The position numbers and the translations under genes are program-made. Below the pieces are notes generated by a model. The model was not told the origin of the DNA. It made no database searches and worked only from the letters and a program-made list of their open reading frames with translations. A stretch of 12,562 nucleotides of DNA from Rhodobacterales bacterium UBA5972 (GTDB lineage Bacteria; Pseudomonadota; Alphaproteobacteria; Rhodobacterales; Rhodobacteraceae). Below are positions 1 through 5,585 of the stretch, piece by piece. Positions within the stretch are counted from its first letter, which is position 1. Every line of letters begins with the position of its first letter. The DNA is taken from NCBI GenBank assembly GCA_002430125.1, contig DJBQ01000192.1, positions 1-12,562 of the forward strand, in the 5' to 3' direction.

Positions 1-67
1 GCTCGGTCTCATGCGCTCGACGTAATTCAATCAGCGCTTGAGCTATACATAACCGCGAAAATTACTT
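1..67. other. Remnant downstream of the broken transposase
   Basis: No independent gene is visible in these bases. Read on the minus strand in the transposase frame, after two stop codons, the sequence is open and gives residues such as AQALIELRRAHETE. That could be the decayed continuation of the transposase. It could equally be unrelated flanking DNA, because the far end of the insertion sequence is not in the window. Confidence 0.35.
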
Positions 68-823
68 CTAAACGCCCTCTGCGGTGAATAGCCGTGCCAC
101 AGTTTCCCTGAAATTCATCAACAAATGGAAACGATCGGCCCCTTGGCGCGCCTGCGGAGCACCTTGCCGGGCACCATCCGCATAGACACCGGCGCGATCC
201 CGGCTGACAAATTCCACTTCCGGGTGATCGCTAAACCATTTTGCCACGGAAGTTGTTGCGCGGTCTGGCAGAAGATCCACCACTTCACGTCTTTCCAGAT
301 CAACGATAACCGTCCCGTAAGTCGTTCCCTTTCGCCAGGCCCATTCATCAATACCTACGACCCGCACGTGAGGACGATCCTGCACCTTCGGCGCGTTTGC
401 CTTGAGTTGGCGAAGGATAGAAGTATGGAAGATCGGCATTCCCAAGCGAGCCATGATCCGTTCTGACGGCCTCCCACCTATGCCGTGGCCAAACAGACGG
501 ATAATAGTTCTCATTCGACTGGTTTGCCGCGCGTAAGGCGTGGCCAGCAAAGGGTCGGTCCCAGCAAAAATTCGCTGCGAACATAGTGCGTTTTGGCACC
601 GCCAGCGTGTGACCGACACGACCGCCGTGACCGGAACCCCATGAGCAGGCAGATCCCTAAGGTGCCGAGAATAGCGGCTATGGCGGGAGGTCGATCGCGT
701 CCCGCAAGATGGGCAACAGCCACAGTCTTTGCCACTCAACAAAACAGTCAAGCCGGATCCATTTTGGTCAACACGATGGATTTTCATTCCTGGGGCTGGC
801 GCACAGCTTGAAAACTTTTCCAT
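68..823 (-). pseudogene. ISL3-family transposase, C-terminally truncated
   Basis: This encodes the N-terminal 251 residues of a DDE transposase of the ISL3 type, which would move its insertion sequence by cut-and-paste. An N-terminal zinc-finger-like cysteine set is visible (C37, C40, C76, C81), followed by a helical DNA-binding region around residues 95-140. The catalytic domain opens with GIDEWAWRKG (D159) and continues with SRDRAGVYADGA (D209) and ADRFHLLMNF near 229-238. Family members usually run to about 400-550 residues and carry a final catalytic glutamate that is absent here, so this copy should be inactive. The reading stops at a TAG (68-70) and meets a TAA two codons later. The same frame is then open to the window edge and still looks protein-like, so a nonsense or small indel lesion is as likely as a deletion. 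It lies tail-to-tail with nothing else and is not part of the neighbouring importer operon. The family call is firm; the nature of the lesion is not. Confidence 0.85.
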
Positions 824-865
824 CCTGCAAAATGGCGCGTTGCACTCAAGCCTTCAACAGCACTG

Positions 866-893
866 AACTTGCACCGAAAACGCAGCAGAACCC
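866..893 (-). mobile_element. Possible terminal inverted repeat of the ISL3 element
   Basis: About 50-70 bp upstream of the transposase start, the minus strand begins GGGTTCTGCTGCGTTTTCGG. From memory, ISL3-family ends often begin with GG, then a pyrimidine-rich TCT, then a GCG/TTTTCGG-like stretch, so this is a reasonable place for the element boundary. An 8-bp target duplication would then start with AATAAAGG at 894. The partner repeat is not in the window, so the boundary cannot be proven from this sequence. Confidence 0.35.
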
Positions 894-975
894 AATAAAG
901 GGCTACACGACACCGGGGAGCCGACGCTGGAATTATTGCAGCGGCTTCGCTGACGCCTATGTCGACTTGAAATGC
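894..975. other. Short non-coding stretch between IS end and terminator
   Basis: I see no gene, RNA or repeat here. It separates the putative insertion-sequence end from the terminator of the importer operon and is probably the original flank into which the element inserted. Confidence 0.4.
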
Positions 976-1007
976 AAAAAGGCGAGGGATTAATCCCTCG
1001 CCTTTCG
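976..1007 (-). terminator. Intrinsic terminator of the ABC importer operon
   Basis: Positions 978-1005 form a perfect 28-bp palindrome with stem arms AAAGGCGAGGGATT and AATCCCTCGCCTTT. Read on the minus strand it lies about 20 nt past the permease stop codon and runs out through a T-run (complement of 976-980). This is a classic Rho-independent terminator for the importer transcript. In the plus direction the stem is followed by TTTCGTATTTTC, a weaker U-rich tail, so it may also block read-through from the insertion sequence side. Confidence 0.88.
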
Positions 1008-1027
1008 TATTTTCTGATGCGGTCAGA

Positions 1028-2293
1028 TTAGCCGCGACCCTTCCACGGCACCAGCTTTTTCTCGGCCATACGCATCAGGATGTCGATGCCATAGCCGATC
1101 ACGCCAATCAGGATGATCCCCATCACCACGATATCGGTCAGCTGGAATTTGGAGGCAGCGATGATCATCATGCCCGCCCCCTTTTGTGCAGCCACCAGTT
1201 CGGCGGCCACAACCGTACCCCAGCAAACACCCATGGCAACTCGCGCGCCGGTAAAGATATCGGGCAATGAGTTGGGGATAATGACATGGCGCATAATCTG
1301 TGTCTTGCTGGCCCCAAGGCTATAGGCTGCATGGATTTTAGAGATTCGCACGCCGGAAACGCCAGATCGGGCCGCGATGGTCATGATCCAGAGGGCTGCA
1401 AGGAACAGCAACACAATCTTGCCGGTTTCCCAGATGCCAAACCAGATGATGACAAGCGGAATCAGTGCCAAAGGTGGCACTGGACGCATGAATTCCACGA
1501 TTGGGTCAAACCAGCCCCGGAACCAGTTGGATAACCCCATCGCATAGCCCAAGGGAATCCCGACGATCGATCCCAGAACGAAGCCACCCAGAACCCGCGC
1601 CAGAGAGGAGCCAAGATGCTCCCAAAGCGGGATATTCTGATAGCCGTTGTTCAGAATCTCGATGAACCGGCTGACAACCGCCTCGGGGGAGGGCAGCCAC
1701 AACGGCTCCATCTGAAAGCCCTTGTCGGGGGTATAGTTCAGCGACCCACGGGCGGTCAGCACAACTTTGCCATTCCCGGTTTGCAGGGTCTGTTCGTTGG
1801 CAAAGGGTTTGCCATCAATCGCGACAATCTCAAACCCGTTAACGTCGCTGCCTTCGTCATTGGCAGCTGGGCGCGCGAGGGTGGAACGCCATGCCTGCAC
1901 GACAATTGAATCGTTTTTGGCAAAGCCATCGCCAGGATCCACCTCTGGCGTTGGTGGCTTTGCTGAGTCTCGATAGACCAGCACATAGACGGTGGCGTCA
2001 TCGGTTTCACCTGCCGCATTGCGCGCAGTGTAGGTAAAGCTGCTTTCGCCGATGAACGGCCCCGGAACATGCAAAGGCACAATTTTGGACCCGGTGAACG
2101 CGCCCCAGATAAGAAAAATCGTCAGGATTGAGATAAAAGACGCTGCACGATCCGGGGTGATGGCACTTTCATCGCCAAAGGTCACGGTTTTGAGGCTGGT
2201 GTAGTCCACCCGCTTGGCGCGTGCCTTGCGGAAGGCCTGCATCAACAATAGTGATCCGACAAACATGATGATGTAGAAGGCAAGAACCATCAT
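1028..2293 (-). CDS. tauC: TauC-like ABC transporter permease with extra N-terminal domain
   Basis: This is the inner-membrane permease of a taurine/sulfonate-type ABC importer. Residues about 195-418 match the TauC/SsuC core: a LPSPEAVVSRF-like entry, RPVPPLALIPLVIIWFGI at 270-287, and an EAA-type loop HAAYSLGASK...IIP at 321-340 that docks on the ATPase (the usual Glu is His here). At least five membrane segments follow position 230. E. coli TauC is about 275 residues; this protein has 421. The extra N-terminal part has two membrane segments (about 3-21 and 50-68) and then about 120 soluble, probably periplasmic residues with FTYTARNAAGETDDATVYV and GSLNYTPDKGF, motifs typical of cadherin/VCBS-like beta-sandwich repeats. 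The start codon overlaps the ATPase stop as ATGA (2290-2293), implying translational coupling. The permease call is strong; taurine as substrate is not proven, and another small amino-sulfonate fits the neighbours equally well. Confidence 0.85.
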   Translation of the reverse strand: MMVLAFYIIMFVGSLLLMQAFRKARAKRVDYTSLKTVTFGDESAITPDRAASFISILTIFLIWGAFTGSKIVPLHVPGPFIGESSFTYTARNAAGETDDATVYVLVYRDSAKPPTPEVDPGDGFAKNDSIVVQAWRSTLARPAANDEGSDVNGFEIVAIDGKPFANEQTLQTGNGKVVLTARGSLNYTPDKGFQMEPLWLPSPEAVVSRFIEILNNGYQNIPLWEHLGSSLARVLGGFVLGSIVGIPLGYAMGLSNWFRGWFDPIVEFMRPVPPLALIPLVIIWFGIWETGKIVLLFLAALWIMTIAARSGVSGVRISKIHAAYSLGASKTQIMRHVIIPNSLPDIFTGARVAMGVCWGTVVAAELVAAQKGAGMMIIAASKFQLTDIVVMGIILIGVIGYGIDILMRMAEKKLVPWKGRG

Positions 2294-3108
2294 GCTGCAC
2301 CCGCTTTCTGGCCTTCTGTGCGGCCCATGATTTCTTCTTCCATGCCCCAGATCATCGACAAAATCTCTTCCCGAGTTTCGTTAAACCCAGCGGATTTCTT
2401 GACCTGACGCAAATCCTGGCCCACGCCGAGTTCGGCAAAGGGAAGATTGTATTCCTTAAATATCCGGCCCGGTCGTGGGGCCATCACGATCAGGCGTTCG
2501 CCCAAGAGCAACGCCTCTTCAACCGAATGTGTGATCAGAACTACGGTCTTGCCGGTTTCTTTCCATAGTTTCAGAACAAGTCCCTGCATCTTTTCACGGG
2601 TTAGCGCATCCAGCGCACCCAAGGGTTCGTCCATCAAAATTACATCGGGTTCGTTTGCAAGGCAACGGGCCAAGGCCACGCGCTGCTGCATACCGCCGGA
2701 CAATTCGTAAACGGCTTTCTCCTTGAAATCCTGAAGGCCCACAACTTCCAGCAAATGGTCCGTGATCTTGTCGCGGTCGGCCTTGGGCATGCCCTTCATG
2801 CGGGGGCCGAAATCGACGTTTTCGCGCACATTCATCCATTCGAACAGCGCGCCTTGCTGAAACACCATTCCACGTTCGGCAGCTGGACCAGTGACCTTGT
2901 GACCATTCAGAACAATCTGCCCTTCAGTCGGCGCTAGAATGCCTGCAAGGATATTCAGGAGGGTTGTCTTGCCGCAGCCCGAAGGCCCCAGCACCGACAG
3001 CAACTCCCCAGCCTTCAATTCAAGTGACACATTCTTGAGCGCCTGAACGGAGGATCCATTCGGCAGGTCAAACCGCATCGAAATATTGTCGATTATCAAA
3101 CCGGTCAT
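2290..3108 (-). CDS. tauB: TauB-like ABC transporter ATP-binding protein
   Basis: This is the cytoplasmic ATPase that powers the importer. All nucleotide-binding motifs are intact: Walker A GPSGCGKTT (41-49), Q-loop Q84/Q85, signature LSGGM (136-140), Walker B VILMDEP (156-162), the D-loop LGALD just after, and H194 of the switch loop. At 272 residues it is slightly longer than the usual 250-260, with an extra C-terminal tail ending EEEIMGRTEGQKAGAA. It starts at an ATG preceded by GAGGAG about 6 nt upstream, and its stop overlaps the permease start by 4 nt. Family members are TauB, SsuB and NrtD; the TauA- and TauC-like partners make TauB the best match. The substrate is set by the binding protein, not by this subunit. 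Confidence 0.88.
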   Translation of the reverse strand: MTGLIIDNISMRFDLPNGSSVQALKNVSLELKAGELLSVLGPSGCGKTTLLNILAGILAPTEGQIVLNGHKVTGPAAERGMVFQQGALFEWMNVRENVDFGPRMKGMPKADRDKITDHLLEVVGLQDFKEKAVYELSGGMQQRVALARCLANEPDVILMDEPLGALDALTREKMQGLVLKLWKETGKTVVLITHSVEEALLLGERLIVMAPRPGRIFKEYNLPFAELGVGQDLRQVKKSAGFNETREEILSMIWGMEEEIMGRTEGQKAGAA

Positions 3109-3128
3109 GATGATCTCCTCTGGTCAGC

Positions 3129-3164
3129 AAAAAACGGCTGGCCCCCGGTTTTGGGGCCCAGCCG
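3129..3164 (-). terminator. Attenuator-like hairpin between tauA and tauB
   Basis: On the minus strand, CGGCTGGGCCCC and GGGGGCCAGCCG form a GC-rich stem (11 of 12 pairs, one G-G mismatch) around a 6-nt AAAACC loop. TTTTTT follows directly (complement of 3129-3134). It lies in the 70-nt gap just after the binding-protein gene and before the ATPase ribosome binding site. Partial termination here would leave more binding-protein mRNA than ATPase or permease mRNA, the usual stoichiometry for such importers. The hairpin may also protect the 3' end of the tauA message. Confidence 0.75.
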
Positions 3165-3178
3165 CCGCAAAGGCCTGA

Positions 3179-4183
3179 TTACATGCCCGATGCGGACTTC
3201 AGAGCCGAAGTATTGACCGCTTGGTCATAGCTTGGCAACGCCGCCGGGATGCTGCCAGCAGTTACGAACACGTTAGCCACGCCAGACATGAATGTCTGTG
3301 CGCCACCACCCAGCCATTTCGGGCCAAGCTGCTCTTCAACCGACGGGAAGACAAATGTTGACATAGTTTCGGCAGTTGCGACTTCGTCCATGCCGGCGTC
3401 CTTGGCGATGACCGGAATCATTTCTGCCTTTTTGGAGCCTTCGTTCCACATCGCATTGGCATCAGCGGTTACTTTCAGGAATTTGGCAAGCAGTTCGCCT
3501 TCTTCCGCGATGAAGGCCGCAGGTGCAGACGAGACGTCGAATACCAGAATGCCAAGCTCTTCTTTCTCGGCGCCAGTCAACAGGGTATTGCCACTTTCCT
3601 TCATTCGGCGCAGCGAACCACCCCAGCCACAGGCCATATCAAGATTGCCCTGAGCAAATGCGGCTGCTGCATCTGGCGGGGCCATGTCAACTACTTCAAG
3701 ACCGGCAACGTCCACACCAAAGTGGTCCATCTGACGCAAGAAGCTATAGTGCGCAGCAGTGCCGATTGGGACCGCAACTTTTTTGCCTGCCAGTTCGGAT
3801 GCGTTTTCTTTGGTGATTTCCAGATCGGTACGTACAACACAGTTGTCGTTCTCTGAATAGGACACGGCGACATCAACGATCTGGATGTCCTGACCAGCCG
3901 AAGTTGCCACAACAAACGGAGGAACCCCTTGGCTGACCGAGATGTGGACATCGCCCGATGCCATGGCGGCGGACATCGCGGTGCCAGTATCGAACGAACG
4001 CCAGTTGATCTTGACGCCCAATTCTTTCTCATATGTACCCATTGCTTTTGAGTACTGGAAAGGCATCGGCCATTCTAGGAAGTAGGCTACGGTAAGCTCG
4101 TCGAGCGCCCATGCCTGACCAGCGGCCAGAATCGAAACACTGGCGGAAAGCGCAGCGATGGTTCCTTTAAATACGAATTTCAT
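3179..4183 (-). CDS. tauA: TauA-like periplasmic substrate-binding protein
   Basis: This is the periplasmic receptor of a sulfonate-type importer, 334 residues long. A Sec signal peptide is clear: K2/K6, a hydrophobic core about 8-22, and an AWA cleavage site after A26. The mature protein begins LDELTVAYFLEWPMPFQY. Matches to TauA as I recall it include WRSFDTGTAMSAAMASGDVHI (61-81), AVPIGTAAHYSFL (137-149, cf. TauA AVPFISTTHYSLL) and DMAPPDAAAAFAQGNLDMAC. The start is supported by AGGGAGA upstream of the ATG. It is the first gene of the importer operon and is divergent from the LysR regulator. Taurine is the family default. However, no taurine-degrading enzyme (Xsc, Tpa, TauD, TauXY) is in the window, while cysteate enzymes are, so the ligand could be cysteate, cysteinolate, an N-methylated amino-sulfonate or a related C3 compound. 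Confidence 0.85.
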   Translation of the reverse strand: MKFVFKGTIAALSASVSILAAGQAWALDELTVAYFLEWPMPFQYSKAMGTYEKELGVKINWRSFDTGTAMSAAMASGDVHISVSQGVPPFVVATSAGQDIQIVDVAVSYSENDNCVVRTDLEITKENASELAGKKVAVPIGTAAHYSFLRQMDHFGVDVAGLEVVDMAPPDAAAAFAQGNLDMACGWGGSLRRMKESGNTLLTGAEKEELGILVFDVSSAPAAFIAEEGELLAKFLKVTADANAMWNEGSKKAEMIPVIAKDAGMDEVATAETMSTFVFPSVEEQLGPKWLGGGAQTFMSGVANVFVTAGSIPAALPSYDQAVNTSALKSASGM

Positions 4184-4373
4184 ATCATTCTCCCTGTTTT
4201 TTTCACCGGTATCTTGCTTCCTGACGGTGCAAAGATCGACAGCCGGACAGAACCATATTGGCCACTTTTCAGATTGGATGGAAAAAAAGTAGTGTTCGCA
4301 AATAAATTCGAATTAAAGTTTCGAACAATGCGAATCTTGCATCTTGCGGGCGCACAACAGCCAAAGGTTAACA
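4184..4373. promoter_or_regulatory. Divergent promoter region between tauA and the LysR gene
   Basis: These 190 nt are AT-rich compared with the genes around them and must hold the promoters for both the importer operon (leftward) and the LysR gene (rightward). The layout is the standard one for LysR regulators, which bind between themselves and a divergent target. The repeated TTCGAA elements at 4307-4325 are the best operator candidate. I could not place convincing -35/-10 boxes by eye. A T-rich tract and the AGGGAGA ribosome binding site precede tauA. Confidence 0.7.
4306..4325. promoter_or_regulatory. Operator candidate, TTCGAA-N7-TTCGAA, copy 1
   Basis: Two copies of the palindrome TTCGAA (4307-4312 and 4320-4325) are separated by 7 nt. 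The unit matches a second one upstream of the catabolic operon with identical spacing, giving the consensus ATTCGAAnnAnAGTTTCGAA. It is flanked by imperfect half-sites TTCGCA (4295-4300) and TGCGAA (4329-4334). It ends about 48 nt before the LysR start codon and about 123 nt from the tauA start. A LysR-type protein bound here could repress itself and activate the importer. Confidence 0.6.
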
Positions 4374-5345
4374 ATGCCGAGTAATCAACTAAGCTTCCAG
4401 GGCCTTACTGTCTTTTTGCATATGTCAAAATCTGGTTCTATGCAGCAGACCGCCGCTGACCTCGGGATTTCAATCAGCACGGTCTCACATCATCTGCGCA
4501 ACATAGAGGAAAGCGTCGGGGCAAGTCTGCTGGACCACAAGCGGCGGCCGATGGCTCTGACGCCGGCAGGCGCCATGTTTGCCCGCCATGTCGAGGAAGG
4601 GTTGCGCTGTATCCGGCTCGGCACCAATGAACTGGCAAGCGGTAACCTTCCTGAGATTCGGGAACTGAAACTGGGAAACGTCGACGACTTCGATGCCGAA
4701 GTCGCACCTGAGCTTGCACAGGCTCTTGCGAAAGCCATGCCCAAATGTGCCTTTGAGCACTACACCCGCCCGAGCCATGAGATCATCCGGCTTTTGCTGG
4801 AGCGCAAGCTGGACGCCGGGGTGGCAACCCGGCCAGCCAACGACATCGGCGGGCTTGTGGAATATCCTGTGCTGCGCGATCCCTTTGTGATCGCCCTGCC
4901 GGTCTCTGCCACCATTCCCCCAGCCGTGTTTCTTGAGGGAAAATCGGGCCTGCCCTTCCTGCGCTATTCGCGGAACCTGCTGATCGGCAATCTGATTGAG
5001 GCCCACCTGCGGCGGATCAAAGTATCCCTGCCAAACAGATTTGAACTTGAAAGCAACCAGTCAATGATGGGGATGGTCGCAGATGGCAGTGGCTGGGCCA
5101 TCACCACACCCGCCTGCTACTTCCGGGCCAAACGGTTTCATGGGCGCATCGCCTTGGTTCCGTTTCCGGGGAAAGGCTTTACACGAACCCTGTGCTTGTT
5201 CACAACTGATGATTACCCAGAGGCGATGGCTGAAATCATTTCCGGCAGCCTACGCAGGCTTATCAGCCAGTATTTCGTTGATCCGGTCACACGCAGCCAT
5301 CCGTGGCTTTCAAATGACTTCCGCGTGCTGACCAATGGAGACTGA
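4374..5345 (+). CDS. LysR-family transcriptional regulator
   Basis: This is a DNA-binding regulator of 323 residues. The winged helix-turn-helix is at about 7-65 (LTVFLHMSKSGSMQQTAADL...STVSHHLRNIE, then LLDHKRRPMALTPAG), followed by the effector-binding domain from about residue 90. The ATG at 4374 is preferred because AAAGG lies 6 nt before it and the HTH then begins at the usual distance from the N terminus. A TTG at 4344 would add ten residues without such a site. The effector pocket does not reveal its ligand from sequence alone. It is divergent from the tauABC-like operon and upstream of the catabolic operon, and near-identical operator-like elements precede both. It is therefore the likely regulator of both, probably responding to a sulfonate or pathway intermediate. 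Characterised taurine clusters in related bacteria use a MocR/GntR-type TauR as I recall, so this control differs. Confidence 0.87.
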   Translation: MPSNQLSFQGLTVFLHMSKSGSMQQTAADLGISISTVSHHLRNIEESVGASLLDHKRRPMALTPAGAMFARHVEEGLRCIRLGTNELASGNLPEIRELKLGNVDDFDAEVAPELAQALAKAMPKCAFEHYTRPSHEIIRLLLERKLDAGVATRPANDIGGLVEYPVLRDPFVIALPVSATIPPAVFLEGKSGLPFLRYSRNLLIGNLIEAHLRRIKVSLPNRFELESNQSMMGMVADGSGWAITTPACYFRAKRFHGRIALVPFPGKGFTRTLCLFTTDDYPEAMAEIISGSLRRLISQYFVDPVTRSHPWLSNDFRVLTNGD

Positions 5346-5585
5346 ACGGTTCGGGGATTGCCGCTTATTGCAGTCAGACTTGCCGAGTCGATGACCTGCG
5401 TTGCAGTCAGTGTCAGGTTTCGCAGGACTTTCGTGCTTCCAAAGATCAAGACGCCGCCAGTTCAAACCTGCCTAGTTATTCGAAAGAGAGTTTCGAATTT
5501 GTAATAAATCGATCGACCCAGTTGACGAAAGCACCGTTGCGCAGCCCTTTTGGCATCAAAGCAATTCTGAAGAAGGCGGGAATCG
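5346..5585 (+). promoter_or_regulatory. 240-nt leader/promoter region of the catabolic operon
   Basis: No gene is visible here. The region holds a 10-bp direct repeat TTGCAGTCAG (5368-5377 and 5401-5410) and a small inverted repeat CCTGCG-N20-CGCAGG (5395-5426). It also holds the second TTCGAA-N7-TTCGAA element (5478-5497) and, just before the ATG, AAGGCGGGA as ribosome binding site. TTGACG at 5522-5527 resembles a -35 box but has no good -10 partner. The inverted repeat has no following T-run and is not a convincing terminator for the LysR gene. Confidence 0.5.
5478..5497. promoter_or_regulatory. Operator candidate, TTCGAA-N7-TTCGAA, copy 2
   Basis: TTCGAA occurs at 5479-5484 and 5492-5497 with a 7-nt spacer, as in the tauA/lysR intergenic copy. 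Outside the two hexamers, the leading A and four of the seven spacer positions also match, including AGT directly before the second hexamer. It lies about 90 nt upstream of the first gene of the catabolic operon, a sensible distance for an activator site. An exact repeat of a spaced motif in the only two large promoter regions of the window is unlikely to be chance. Confidence 0.6.

Noticed and set aside
125..466. Plus-strand open frame across the transposase
   Set aside because: It is a shadow of the ISL3 transposase frame on the other strand, with no domain and no start signals.
4344..4373. TTG start giving a longer LysR protein
   Set aside because: The ATG at 4374 has a good ribosome binding site and places the helix-turn-helix at the normal distance from the N terminus.
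5395..5426. Inverted repeat CCTGCG-N20-CGCAGG as terminator of the LysR gene
   Set aside because: The stem is only 6 bp with a 20-nt loop and there is no T-run after it.
5522..5550. TTGACG as a sigma-70 -35 box for the catabolic operon
   Set aside because: No TATAAT-like sequence lies 16-18 nt downstream, so a promoter cannot be supported at this spot.
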